DNA of 64,000 nucleotides. It comes from Culex pipiens pallens (Eukaryota; Arthropoda; Insecta; Diptera; Culicidae). Shown here piece by piece: positions 11,231-23,660 of the stretch. Each line of letters opens with the position of its first letter. The first letter of the stretch is position 1. The notes under the pieces are model-generated. The model had not been told where the DNA came from, searched no databases, and saw only the letters and a list, made by a program, of their open reading frames with translations. Made by a program: the position numbers and the translations under genes. Location: the NCBI RefSeq assembly GCF_016801865.2, contig NC_068937.1, positions 118,331,225-118,395,224 of the forward strand, read 5' to 3'.

Positions 11231-12265
11231 GAAATTCAGATTTTTTTAAAATGTCTTGTATTTATTATAATTTTTTAATAATAATAATATTAGAATCTAA
11301 TAACTTAATTATTTTTAAGAATTTAAGAATCAAATAACACCGACCTACGAAGTTTTTGTGCAGGTTCAACTCGAGCGGGAGCATAAAACTTGCGCAACTT
11401 TTTTTTACCGCGTTCGTTCTGAGCTTTGTACTCAGCATTATGAAAAATGTTTGATTTTATCCTTTACTTAATTGTCTTCTCATTTTAAGCACAAACGAAA
11501 CCAGCAAATCAATCCGGAGTCTCCAGTCGACAAAAAGGAACCGGTGGTCAGTTTAAACGCACCATGACATCATCCATCCGAGGAGAAACAAGAATCGGTC
11601 GCGATCGAGATCGAAAGCGAAAGAAAGCGGCTTCGTTTTGGTGTTTGCAAAACTCTGGAGGAGACATTATCAATTAACAATTGAAAAAAAACCAAAGTGA
11701 TTCAATGTTGAATGTAAATAAATTACAATGAAAAATATGTACTGTAAAACATACTGTATTTACTATTTATTTTAATGTCCGAATATTGTTGTCACAGTAC
11801 AATTTAGTAGGGAACAAACCATGAAAAACAATAATTTTACTGTGTAATTCATTGTAATGTTTATTAGTTTTATTGTCCGCATATAGTTTTTACCGCATCA
11901 TTTAGTAGATAAAAAACCATGAAGAACTGTAAATTGACTGTGCAATGCATTGTAATGCGTGCTGTTTTTATTATTAATGTATGATGTTTTCTATAGTCAG
12001 GACGAGTTTTTGGATGAAAAATGCAACATTAGATTAACAGTAAAATGCGTCGTATTTGGAAAAAAAATGTATGGAAAAACTTCGAAATTTTTATGGTACC
12101 GGTGCATAACAACCCCCCTTTTTTATGGTAAAATTCCAAAATACGACGCAAATTATCTTAAAAAACGATGCTGTCTACTGTTAAAACACTGTCAAAATGA
12201 CAATATATTTTATCGTTTTGTAACGTTAAAATTTACTGTAAGTTCATCAGAAATCTTTATGCGGG

Positions 12266-12928
12266 CTTCCTCACATTTAAAGGGTGCTATCCAAAATTCA
12301 AAAAGTGCGTAAATAACACTTAAATGCTTAAAACTTTTGATAGGGTTGTCAGATCTTCAATGTTTTGGAAAGGTCTTTTGAATACCTATCCAACAATAGG
12401 TTGCATGAGAGATCCGGACAACGATATCATTAAAATATCTGAGATCCGGCCTCCATAAAGTGCGTAAATAACACTTAAGTGCTTATAACTTTTGATAGGG
12501 GTGCCAAATCTTCATTGTTTTGGACGCGTTGGAAAGGTCTTTTGAATACCTATCCAACGATAGGTCGCATGAGAGATCCGGACAACTTTTTCATCAAAAT
12601 ATCTTAGATTCGGCCTCCAAAAAGTGCGTAAATAACACTTAAGTGCTTATAACTTTTGATAGGGGTGTCAAATCTTCATTGTTTTGGACGCGTTGGAAAG
12701 GTCTTTTTTGGGCGCGTTGGAATGACGCCAAAACGGACAAAATCGGTTCAGCCAGTCTCGAGATAATCGAGTGAGAATTTTTTGATCAACATCCCACCAC
12801 ACACACAGACATTTGCTCAGAATTTGATTCTGAGTCGATAGGTATACATGACGGTGGGTCTAGGAGGTCTAATTGAGAAGTTCATTTTTCGAGTGATTTT
12901 ATAGCCTTTCCTCAGTAACGTGAGGAAG
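12266..12928 (+). mobile_element. MITE family C (cttcctcac termini) with internal 159-bp tandem units, copy 1
   Basis: It begins cttcctcac at 12266 and ends with gtgaggaag at 12928, with a nearby internal repeat of the end (gcctttcctcag, about 12903). Three units starting aaagtgcgtaaataacactta lie at about 12301, 12458 and 12619, each containing tttgataggg and cctatccaac.ataggt. The conserved distal part contains cacacacagacatttg and gattctgagtcgata. The same family recurs at 36711-37398 and, as fragments, at 17284, 22500 and 51480. It is non-autonomous with no coding capacity. Its first base directly follows the last base of E2. Confidence 0.65.
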
Positions 12929-13276
12929 GCAAAAATGACATCAAAAAACATTAAAAAAAATGGCGTGTTGACCTGTTTTGAGGTCTGTACAGGCCTTCAA
13001 AGTTCGACATTTTGTTTGTAAGTTCAGCCCCAGCAAAATCAAATGACGGGGTGACGCACAGTTTTTTTTTACGGGTTCGGGGTTGATGTTAGGGACCATC
13101 CATAAACAACAGCCAATTGGCCAATTGACCATACAAAAACATCTTTTTTGTTAGGAGCGTGGACAATCGCTTAAAACCACCCCCCACAAAGTGTCCATGT
13201 GGTTATGGAAGGCCTCTTAAAAGCTAGAAAATATAAAAGTTACGAAGCACATTTCTTTGATAACTAGTCGATCATT
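12929..13276. other. Unassigned repeat-like sequence
   Basis: Contains the phrase agggaccatccataaac, which I associate with repetitive DNA of culicine genomes. No ORF of note and no terminal repeats could be defined. Confidence 0.35.
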
Positions 13277-13890
13277 CCAAGTAACATTTTAGCCTTTATC
13301 AAAGCTGTCACAACCGCTATAGAACCTATCAGCCAAAACCATCATTAAACCAGTTAGTCGTAACAGCTTCCCCAGTATTCAGTTAAAACCCCACAGGACC
13401 ACCGCAAAAGGTTGTCAGGGCCTGCCACAGACAGATTTTATTCTGGAAAAAAAGCCTTTCTCTTGCCAAATGTTTTAATGAAGATGGTAAAAATGGCGAT
13501 GATTAAATAATATGTATTGGAGGTAATTTAAATAATTTGATAGAATGTGTCAGATATTCAGCATAAATGTGAGTTTTCATCAAATGCCAAATTTATTTTT
13601 TTTTTCATTTTTTTCTATCAAAATCAATCAAACCACGCGTATAGCACCATATTTATGCATTGCTATTTAGCCGCGTTAGATGCTTTTTTAGGAGCTTATG
13701 GTTTTAAATAAGCTTTTTGCATATCTAAAGGTAATTGACAGCTACAACATCCTTGGTTTCAATCCTCTCTTCCTCTCTTAAAACTTTCATAAAACCTTAT
13801 TGAAAGCCATTTGGCTTTTATTGACACGAGGTTTTATGTCCGAGGCATAAAACCTTCTTGGTGGCTAGTTGGTTTAAAAATGTTACTTGG
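13277..13890. mobile_element. 614-bp TIR MITE (ccaagtaacatttt ends)
   Basis: The left end ccaagtaacatttt (13277-13290) and right end aaaaatgttacttgg (ending 13890) are inverted. Internal gcataaaacctt and aaaaccttattg words give a second stem near the right end. No open frame. A convincing target duplication is not visible, so the superfamily is open. Confidence 0.6.
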
Positions 13891-13970
13891 GATACGAAGT
13901 CCCATACAAAACATCGAATAATTCAAAATATTCAAAACATCGGATAATCAACTTTGGACTGTACATAAGT

Positions 13971-14047
13971 AAATCGTCGCTTGTGTGCTATCTTTTGATA
14001 CGTCTGCTGTAAAAAGATAGGAAATGTCACAAAATAGCACACATGCG
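13971..14047. repeat. Small hairpin MITE (about 77 bp)
   Basis: The left arm cgcttgtgtgctatctttt and the right arm aaaatagcacacatgcga are inverted, with an AT-rich loop. No other feature is visible. Confidence 0.45.
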
Positions 14048-14058
14048 ATGAAATGTAA

Positions 14059-15423
14059 GAGCAATTCCAGCTCAAATCAGGAATTTTTCTGGTACCCGAC
14101 CCTCTCCGATTTCAATGAAACTTAGTAGACATGTTATCCTGGGCCTATATAAGCCATTTTTGTGTATATGGAGCCAATAGTACTCGAAAATAACATTTGA
14201 GAAGGGTGTAAGGTATTTAAATATTTTTGTATTTTGTAATTTAAAAATTACTGTATCTCAAAGCCGTTACGTCATATCAAAAAGTGATCAAAGACAAACT
14301 TGTAGGAAATTGGACAGACTTTCTGAAAAAAAATACACTGAAACAAAAATACACGCCACATCTATGAGATTTTTTGATTTTTAGGTCTAAAACTTAAATT
14401 TAAAGGTGATGTCACGATTTTTTTTCGTTCAAAATTTTTGAGGAAATAGCCTAAAAAAATGCAGGATGGTATGTCTCTTCTAAAAAAATACAAAAATCAT
14501 TTACTAAAACTGTTTTTTTGATAAGTGGTCAAAACGTCAAAATTTTTAAAAACCGACGTGGGGATCGATTCTCCAGACAATTTTACATAAAAGTCTCCAT
14601 ATTGACCATTGTCCTTTGTCCAATCCTTGGGAAGATACAGCGGTTTTAAAAATAAAAATGTTAAAAAACGGGACAGCATTTCAACTGGATGTAAGGACTT
14701 ACAGATATAAGCTTAATTGCATTGCTAATAACTGAAAATAGAATATTTTTTTCAGTGTGGTAGAAACCAGGACAGTAAATTTGCATACGTAAATATAAAA
14801 ACGATATAAATCAAAAAGCTGTCAAAGGCAAACTTATGAGAAATTGGACGAGCTTACCGGTAAAAATATTTACGAGACTGAAAAACCAAGTCTGTCATAT
14901 AGAAATGAAATTGCCGAAAACCAACAAAAAACCCGTTTTTTCAACATTTTTATTTTTAAAACCGCTGTATCTTCCCAAGGATTGGACATAGGACAATGGT
15001 CAATATGGAGACTTTTATGTAAAATTGTCTGGAGAATCGATCCCCACCACTGGCTTTTAAAATTTTTTAAAACAGTTTTAGTAAATGATTTTTGTATTTT
15101 TTTAGAAGATGCATTTTTCGTCAGTCTTTTGGTAATATTTTAGGCTATTTCCTCAAAAAATTCAGTGTATTTTTTTCAGAAAGCCCGTCCAATTTCCTAC
15201 AAGTTTGTCTTCAACTCGATACAGTAATTTTTAAATTACAAAGTACAAAAATATTTAAATACCTTACGCCCTCCTCAAATGTTATTTTCGAGTACTATTG
15301 GCTCCATATACACAAAAATGGCTCATATAGGACCAAGATAACATGTCTAGAAAGTTTCATTGAAATCGGAGAGGGTCGGGTACAAAAGTACCAAAAAAAT
15401 CCTGATTTGAGCTGGAATTGCTC
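14059..15423. mobile_element. 1,365-bp foldback element, GAGCAATTC family, member 1
   Basis: Termini are gagcaattccagctcaaatc and its exact complement at 15404-15423. The two arms (14059 to about 14700 and about 14840-15423) are inverted copies of each other over most of their length, for example gaccctctccgatttca at about 14098 and its complement at about 15360. The flanking four bases are gtaa and gtga, a possible decayed 4-bp duplication. ORFs at 14497, 14844, 15092 and 15295 are only arm sequence read in different frames. Confidence 0.75.
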
Positions 15424-17283
15424 GTGAATATAAAATATAGGTAACCACTCAAATCGGAGTAATTTGAAATCAGCAAATTTCTTTGAAGGACTTCGGAAAA
15501 TCGACTCCCCTGTACACGTACTTTCCAAAAGAAAGAAGTTTATGGATGGCCCCTATGATCAACCTGTACCACAGGATTATTTAGTATTCGCTTAAGCCTA
15601 TAGGTCCACAACTATTGCTATTGCATAATAAAAGTATGATGGCATGAAGTAAAATCGTTCAGTCATAGTTTCAAGCCTAAGCTCCAGTTTAATTTCATCG
15701 TTTAAGAATTGAAATTTCGCGATCCTATCATGTTACAGGCTCATAAAGAGTACAAACGAAACGAGCACTTGTCTGCCCGTGATTCTCATTGAAGTGCGTA
15801 ATTGTAGCCCTTCTGGTGATAAAATTTCCCCAATCAAGCGCGTGTGTGCTGCCAGTTCTCAAACTTATCTTTACTGTGTGTACTAGACAGACGTACTTTC
15901 CAGAGGAAATGACCAGCTTCGCATGTAATACTGAAAGTACAATCAGTTAACGTGCTTGTTCGCTAGACACCCTACTCTGAAAGCATCCGTCGTATTTCAT
16001 TGCTGCCGTGCTGCTGCTTCAATCATTCATGCTCGGCGCAGATAACGATTTAATTAGTTGTATTACAGCACCTAGTCGTAACACACTTGTTGACTGCTGT
16101 TCGATTGGCGTTTTATTTGCGTACTCCCTCGCAGTTATGATTAATCTGTTTGCACGGTGATAAAACGATTCTCGGGATTAGCGTTCCGCATGCCGCACAC
16201 TGCGGGACAAACAAACTTCCGGAAGGCCACATGGCAGTCGGTGAATGAATCGATGATTCCTTGTCAACGCACCGTTGAATTTGAATAAATTGATTGATAT
16301 CACCTGTTCAAGATTTGGAACGATACACAGGGCGCATGTCCAAAATCAAATTCACCTGAACGGTGGCAGCGCCATGCGACGGTTGATAGCAGTACTACGC
16401 TGCCAAAAGCGCGCGCAAATGCGAAAAAGTGAAATTTGATTTCAAAATCACTTCACGACACGGTAGTTATCCGTGAGCACGTGAGGGACCTCGCGTGAGC
16501 ATGTTACATTGTGCTCTCGGGGCAAATGCTTATCTGCATTAATGCAATCAGTTAAAGGAACTCTATCTTGGTGTGATCTTAATGGGTATCATCGTCTTAA
16601 TGAATAAGCTGCTCATATGCGAAATCTGAGTAGGAGTAATTTTATGATAAATAAATGCTAATTGAATTAAGTTTTATATTAAATTAGTATCATGGATTCA
16701 ACTATCATTCAAAGTACACAAATGTGATAACAGAAAAGGTTGCTAAACATACTTTTAAGTGGCAAGTGAACAGCGTATTCTCAACAATTGCAGATTTACC
16801 CTGCTTTTCGCATAATAAATCATGTGCGCTGACCCAAGTGAAGTACCAGTGTCAAGCAGCATTCGCGCAGTGCAGTACTAGACCATGACCGTGTAAATTG
16901 TCGCGAGTAGAAATTGCCTGGCCAGTACAACACTGAGCGTTTTAAAGATCAAAGTCAATGCAAAGTCCGCGACGTTCGACCGGTTGACCGGTTTTGTAAC
17001 GTAGGTCTTGGGCTGTAGCGGATGCTGTTGTAAACTCTCTACTGATCTCTTTAAGAACATAGTTATTGACTGTTTTTCGTTTAATTTCTTTGTTTCCTCT
17101 AACCAGAATTTTGAACAGTTTTGTAAATTTGTCTGTATTTGATTTATTGTCTGTCTACAAGGAAAAAAAAAGTCATAATTTTTGTAACGATGCATAATCA
17201 ACCCATTGGAGTGATGAAAAGATCAACTTTCCATCACTTATATCAGATTTATTACTAAACCACGTGGGCACTTTTTTGAAATC
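15424..17283. other. Unassigned, mostly non-repetitive sequence
   Basis: About 1.8 kb of moderate GC content with no terminal repeats and no convincing coding exon. It is one of the few stretches that does not resemble the surrounding transposons, so it may be intronic or regulatory host DNA. The 107-codon minus ORF at 16878-17201 has no recognisable domain. Confidence 0.45.
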
Positions 17284-17626
17284 TCCGGCCTGAACAAGTA
17301 GACTAAAGTGGTCATAACTTGAGACAGGATTGCCAGAAGCTTAAAAGGTTGGACCCATTTGGAAGGTATTTCGAATACCTATCCAACAATAGGTCGGATG
17401 ATGTTCACATACAGAAAAGAGAGATACCAAAAAATCACTTAAGTGGTCATAACTTGAGACAGGGTTGCCTTTTATACTCTTTGGACAAGTCTCTCAATTA
17501 CCTATCCAACGATGTGTAACATGATGATATTTGATACGATTTTCATTCACTTATCTAACAACCGGATATATACAAAAACAATTTTTTATACATAACTACT
17601 AATCGAAACTTCATAAAAATTAATAG

Positions 17627-20600
17627 GTAGGGTAGAGTAGTCATCAATGAGACACGGGGAACAATGATAAAATGGCTCTCACAAGTCGTAGTTTCAACCA
17701 ATCAGGCTCATATTTGGGGGAAAGGTGTATCTACTGGATATTCGTCTGCTATAATAGTGGCTTTGGTTATGGACGCTCCCTTGAAAAGTTATTCATAAAT
17801 GTTTGATCTGGGGTGTAAAAGTAAATTTTGGAAATTATGGAAAAATTGAGTGTCTAAATAAAAAAATAAACTTGAGATCATTTTTTTGCGATAAAATGAT
17901 GTGAATTCAACTATTATTTTGATTTGGCTTTGTAATTTTGAAATATTTTTTCTTTCGAATGCATTTTTTTAATGTTTTAATTTACTCATGTCATGAAAGT
18001 TTACTCATGTCATGAAAGTTTCAGAATCAACCAACAAACTGTAAAATGGCGCAAGATAACGAAATTACCCATTTCATAAAATTGTTAAATGAAAAAAAAA
18101 ATTATATCGCTTTCTAAAACTGCACAAAAGACATTTAATTAAAAAAATTACAATTTGTACCATGTTTACTGCAAATTGAAGCTTTTCTTTTTTGAGGAAC
18201 TTGATTAAAATTATTTTTTTCAATAAGTGGGTAAGCAAAAAAAAGTATTTTTTTAGTAAAACTTTGCAGTGATAAAGTTTTGTTTGAAAAAGCTTACAGA
18301 CAGCAATTTAGTCATACTGAAAATAAAGATTGCTGCAAAAAATTCTAGAATTTTTAAAAAGTCCAAAATAAGTAAAGAAATCAGCGAGCAAAAGTATATT
18401 TTTTCATAAACAAAACAAACCCAAACAAATTTAAACAAAAAATAAATCAAATAAACATTTTTTTGAAATTTATCTTTCTAAAATCAAGGTAATGAACTAA
18501 CACTAGTTTATTTATTGATAGGACACATAGAAAACATTTAAAAAAAACTCTAGACTTGAAAGAACCTTAAATTAAAAAAAAAAATACATTTTCAACTTTT
18601 ATCAAACTTTTGTTCCGGCCCGCCACTGGTTTAGAAAAGTCAGATCTGGCCCGCAGGGCCAAAAGGTTGGGCACTAGAATATACCCAGAATCCAGGGCTG
18701 TCTCATTGTTACCCACTCATTTTAGCCCATGGATAGCAATGGGACACTTTGATTTTTCTTCATTAAACATTTCAAAATACATGTAAATCTTTCAAAACAT
18801 GAATTGAAAGTGATTTTTGGCATATTTACAGTGTTTTAACTTCATTTAACCAAACAACAAAGTTATTTGGTATAAATACATGGATTTTACTTAGTTTAAA
18901 TACTTTTTAGTATAACTTTTGTTAATAAAAGTTTCATGTTGGCAAAATTGCTCTGAAATGTTCAAGGCAAGTCACCTGTAATGGAGCAATACAAAAACAA
19001 GATGTTTTACAAGAAAAGTATTGATTTTCGTAGAGAGCAACTCTCTACGAAATCGGCCGATTTCGACCATTTTTATTTTTTGTATTTTTTTATTTGACTC
19101 AAACTTTGTGGAGGCCTTCCCTATGACCAAATGAGCTATTTTGCGTCATTGGTTCACCCATACAAGTTTCCATACAATTTTGGTTGCTGTCCATACAAAA
19201 ATGGTATGTAAATATTCAAACAGCTGTAACTTTTGAGTGAATTTTCTGATCAATTTGGTGTCTTGGGCAAAGTTGTAGGTATTGTTGAGGACTTTTGAGA
19301 AAAAAATAGGTACACGGAAAAAAATATTTGCAGATTTTTTTATCAACATTTTTTTTTTACTAAAACTCAATTTCCCAAAATAAGTATTTTTTGATTTTCG
19401 AGATTTTTTGATATGTTTTAGGGGACAAAAATCCGCAACTTTTGAGCCTTAGAGAAACATGGTCAAAAAATCTGCAATCTGCAATGCATGCAATAACAAG
19501 TTTGACATTACTTTTTAATACAAAATTGAATTTGCAATCGAAAAGTACTTTACAGATTTTTTGATAAAGGGCTCCGTTTTCAAGATATAGCCACCGAAAG
19601 TTTGATTTTAGCGAAATATTTGCAGTTTTTCAATTTTTAAAAATAGTTACCATGAGTGAACATTTCTAAATTTTTTTTTTTGAAAAGTTCAGAAAATTTG
19701 CTATAAAATTGTCTAAGAGACATTGAAGATTGGACCTCGGGTTGCTGTGATAGAGCCGCTTTAAGAAAAAGAAACACGAAAATTGAAGTTTTCTAAATCT
19801 CACCAAAACAACCCACCTTTTTCTAATGACGATATCTCAGCAATTAATGGTCCGATTTTCAATGTTTATATATGAAAAATTCGTGAAATTTCGAAAAAAA
19901 TATTTTGAAAATTTTTAGATCGAGACTAACATTTTAAAAGGGCCAAATATTGAATATTACGCCCGTTGATTACTTTTCGATTGCAAATTCAATTTTGCAT
20001 TAAAAAATAATGTCAAATTTGTTTTTGTATAAAACTTCGATTTTATCCAAAAATCACTATTTTTTCAAAAATTCATAACTCGGTGGCACATTTTTTGACC
20101 ATGTTTTTCTATGGCTCAAAAGTTGCGGATTTTTGTCCCCATATCAAAAAATCTCGAAAATAAAAAAATACGTATTTTGGGAAATTGAGTTTTAGTAAAA
20201 AAAATGTTGATAAAAAAATCTGCAATTTTTTTTTCCGTGTACCTATTTTTTTCTCAAAAGTCCTCAACAATACCTACAACTTTGCCGAAGACACCAAATT
20301 GATTAGAAAATTCACTCAAAAGTTACAGCTGTTTGAATATTTACATACCATTTTTGTATGGACAGCAGCCAAAATTGTATGGAGACTTGTATGGGTGAAC
20401 CAATGACACAAAATAGCATATTTGGTCATAGGGAAGGCACCCACAAAGTTTGAGCCAAATCAAAAAATACAAATAAAATCCATTTCCGGTTTTGGTAGAG
20501 AATTGCTCTAGAGTGTCTCATTGTTCCCCAACTGTCTCATTGTTCCTGCCAAGTGCGTCTACAATGAGACAGTTGAATAACTCTGTCTGTAGATGTCGGA

Positions 20601-20741
20601 TCGATCTCTTATTTTGGTCAATGTTAGAACATACTAAAAGAAAGAAAATGCAACAAAAAGCTCATTTAAACATGCTGATGAAAAAAATAGAAAAATCGTT
20701 GAAAGTTGAAAACCAAAAGTGTCTCATCTACTCTACCCTAC
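17627..20741. mobile_element. 3.1 kb TIR element (gtagggtagagta ends) nested in MITE C
   Basis: Left end gtagggtagagtag..atgagacac and right end gtgtctcat..ctactctaccctac are inverted, and it splits MITE C copy 2. Within it the word tgtctcattgtt or its complement recurs near both ends and at about 18700, a subterminal repeat. About 18610-18680 carries a ggcccgc..gggccaaaaggttggg motif that looks like another small repeat end. It encodes no recognisable protein; much of its length is the inner foldback (19035-20518). Confidence 0.6.
19035..20518. mobile_element. 1,484-bp foldback element, GAGCAATTC family, member 2
   Basis: Ends gagcaactctctacgaaatc and the complement of gagcaattctctaccaaaac, with an exact 4-bp flanking duplication TAGA (19031-19034 and 20519-20522). 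Arms are inverted for hundreds of bases. The 74- and 73-codon ORFs at 19146-19370 (-) and 20185-20406 (+) are the two arms read outwards and are nearly the same peptide. That is a consequence of the inverted repeat and not evidence for a gene. It is the innermost layer of a three-level nest. Confidence 0.8.
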
Positions 20742-20960
20742 GTATGGGATCCTAAACCAAATCGATTGCAACTGGTTTGACCGAAATCGGTTCAGCAAGT
20801 GCTGACAAAACTTAGTGACATTATTGGTCACATACACAAACACACAGACATTTGTTCAGTTTTCGATTCGGAGTCGATATGTATACATGAACTTTCTGTG
20901 AAAAAAAAAAAAAAAACATTTTTTGAGCAAAATTATAGCTTTACCTTAGTAAGGAAAAAA

Positions 20961-22470
20961 AATTCTCGACGATAATTTCAGTACTTTATATTTGAATGAT
21001 AGGATTATCATCAGTAACAGATTAAGTTGTATAAAGGGTGGAACGAATCTTCTCCAGGTTGCTCTTAATTCCTTTCAACAACTTAATACGCTTAGTCTTC
21101 TCACGATCGTCTTATGATGTCGAAAGGAAGTGTTTCAACCACTACTACCCGCCTCTAGATCATAAATCGATGGATTACCTGGGATTCTGAATCCCACGGA
21201 CTAAATTATGGACCTTTCGGAAAATGTCGCACAATTCCGTTTGCAACTGTCAACGAGCTTTATAGCAGACGCCATTATGGCGCTCGTCGACGCACGAGGT
21301 GCTTGACATGGCTCACTGCCACTGCAGTGTGCTGTGGGAAAACCCTACCGCTAATGAGTTTTTGTATGCTGCTTGCCAAGGAGTTTTTCAAGAACGGTTT
21401 AATTACACGTTCCGTTTAACCGTTGCTCGCTGTGGAACACAGAGACGCGGCACACTCCAGCAGCGTTACGTCAACCAACAAAAAGGCTTGAACTAACTCA
21501 CTACGTGGTACACTTAAGTTTATAGGTTAGCTCGGTCACCTGTTTTTGCGCCGGATGTTTATTAGATTATTACACGGTCCTTAGTGGTGAACTCTGTCTG
21601 TCACCGCCGCCAGTGACGCGTTGCTTACTGACGCAAATGGGATTTACAGCTGCGCGACAAGTTTTCCCTTTTCGCGGAAGCCAATCCTCCTTTTTCTCAC
21701 TGGGGGAGGTCACAGTTCCGGTCCGGGGAAAATTACTATCCCCGGAATCGATGGTGATCAAATCAAATGCGGCGGCAGATTGATTCGTTTGATTGCAACA
21801 TCAACGGATCGTACGAGGACTGTGGGGGGATCGCACGGGTCACGTCCTCCAAATCTTCCTGAGTTGTGTCGAGCTGCCAAGGCAAGTAACAGCTGTAATT
21901 ATGAGGTAAGAATGCGGCGCTCGTTGGATTCTGCACCAGGCCACGTGTTTTGATTAGCCAATTTGCAACGCTAGGTGTCGCTAGTGTTTTGCAGATTGCA
22001 CTCAAGTGCCATTTTGAAATACTATTGTAGAAGCTATCCACAACTTTAATTTTTCTTTAAACAGCAACCCTGTCAAATAGTCCAACCATTGAATGATTGC
22101 TGTAACGATTCCCTGCGCAGTCGTTGTGATCGCAGACAAAGGCAATAAAGCGGTCGAAATTCCGGAATGGTGTCAACAAATGTGACGCAGATTCTATCCC
22201 TTGGATGTGACCTCTTCGCCTGAATAACCCGCTGGTTTTTCCGCGTGGCAATCGCAATTTGTTACGGAACATTGTTGACGTTTGCCCGATTGTTTCAGTC
22301 CGATCCACGTGTTGGTCCCGGTGCACAGGCATAACCTTTGGCCGGGTAATTGAACGTCTCAAGCAGTCGAGGGAACCCAGATAGCACGGACGGAAACCGA
22401 CATTAGTCTGTGGGGAGGGGTTTTGCTATTTGTTGTACGTAAATGAGCTTGTTGGTGTTATGCTCCGTTG
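20961..22470. other. Unassigned sequence
   Basis: Moderate GC, several overlapping ORFs in opposing frames (for example 21621-21953 and 22057-22362) without recognisable domains. No terminal repeats found. Possibly host intronic or regulatory DNA. Confidence 0.4.
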
Positions 22471-22479
22471 TCGTTAGTA

Positions 22480-22960
22480 TTTTTGAGAAGGTTTTTTTTT
22501 ATTTTAAATTTCAAAAATAAAAAAGTTGCTGAGTCCACATTTAGGTGTTTGTTGCCTATAGAAAGCTTCAATCAATGAGTAATTTGATAGGGTTTTAAGA
22601 TCTTAAATTTTTTTGAATCTTTGGAAACGTTTTTCAAATACCGTTCCAAAAATGTATAAAATGACGGAATTTCTTACAAAAATTTTTGGGACACCAAGAC
22701 GGTTCGAATGTGACCAAAACGAACAAAATCGGTTCAACCAGTGCTGAGAAATTCAAGTGACAAGTTTTTGATGAACATCCCGCCACACTCTGAGTCGATG
22801 TATATACGTGAAGGTAGGTTAAGCAGTTCAGATCTACCTATAACTAGCCTAGCAGTTTTTCTGTACCCAATAAACAGCATTCTAAGCGGAAATTTGCTAA
22901 TCATAATAGGACTGTTTTTGAGAGTTGATCCATCTATTGAATGAGACTAGTCATAGCTTA
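22480..22960 (+). repeat. Fragment of MITE family C
   Basis: Contains aatcggttcaaccagtgctgag, then aacatcccgccacac and actctgagtcgatgtatata, the conserved distal part of family C seen at 12730-12850, plus a degraded tandem unit with tgatagggttttaagatct. The ends are not preserved. Confidence 0.5.
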
Positions 22961-23437
22961 GCTTAAATCAAGGTTTCAGGAGCTCGAGACAACAGAGCAG
23001 TGCGATTTGTCTTGTTTTTGCGACGACGCAAGTGTGGCGTTGAAATCTCTGGAAGCGATCATCCAGATTTGTACACTACGAGTCGTTTCCGAGAAGCATG
23101 AAACTTTCCCTTGATTGAGGCTTTCAATTGGTAACCGGAAGCTCGTGGCTTCAATTCTAGGTTAGACGTTTGTCATTAAAACCAGAGAACGTCGCTGCAC
23201 GAGCTGTAGCACGTGATAGATCCGAGCCAATAACAACATTTCTCAAGAAGTTCCTCGAGTATCGCGCGATGAGTTCATGTCTTAATTAAATTTAAATTGA
23301 GTTCTCGTTCAGTAAATGATACAGGACCTCTCCAATAACTACCCTCTTCGAACGTGTGATCACACGAGGGTGTTGAAGGCGGGTAATCCCATCAAAACAC
23401 TTAAAAAGCGCTCGAAACGACGGAATCGCGTATACTT

Positions 23438-23660
23438 ACCCACGTTAACAATCCCTGTGGGCTAGAATCTACGCTGTCGTAGCTGTCGTACTGCTGCCTA
23501 CTACTGCTGGCTGGCTGTCCGGTTCAGCAGCTCTTCTCGTACAGTACGGATCTGTGTGCAACACTTAACCTCAACCGGTGACACTCGATCAATACTTGGT
23601 TGGGCACGTGTAGCCGACGCTACTAGCAGTTGATAAATGTTAATTAATCACTTATTACTA
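23438..23660 (-). other. Candidate minus-strand exon ending in a strong 5' splice site
   Basis: On the minus strand the sequence ends ..TTAACGTGG followed by GTAAGTATACG (donor GT at 23437-23436), close to the metazoan consensus. The upstream stretch is GC-richer than its surroundings and contains CAG and CTG-rich words. It has no long open frame, so if real it is likely a 5' non-coding exon. Exon start and transcription start are not resolved. Confidence 0.3.

Larger units (their letters stand above)
7245..12265 (-). mobile_element. E2: 5.0 kb inverted partner of E1
   Basis: It starts with cccgcataaa (7245-7254) and ends with tttatgcggg (12256-12265). The right about 1 kb is close to a perfect inverted copy of the E1 left end. 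The comparable 105-codon stretches at 2894-3310 (-) and 11959-12312 (+) differ at only a few positions, most of them amino-acid-changing, so the similarity is that of DNA and not of a selected protein. E2 is longer than E1 because of the 8-bp satellite (8609-9830) and a SINE (about 7997-8250). No transposase was found. Superfamily is uncertain. Confidence 0.65.
17284..20960 (+). mobile_element. MITE family C, copy 2, split by a 3.1 kb insertion
   Basis: Left part 17284-17626 holds units with aaagtggtcataacttgagacagg and cctatccaac. Right part 20742-20960 begins tatgggatcctaaacc and contains cacacagacatttgttcag and gagtcgatatgtatacatga. In the uninterrupted relative at 51480-51990 the same two pieces are directly adjacent, which dates the 3.1 kb element as a later arrival. 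Confidence 0.6.

Noticed and set aside
19146..20406. Two near-identical 73-74 codon ORFs on opposite strands
   Set aside because: They are the two arms of the foldback at 19035-20518 read outwards; inverted repeats automatically give matching peptides.
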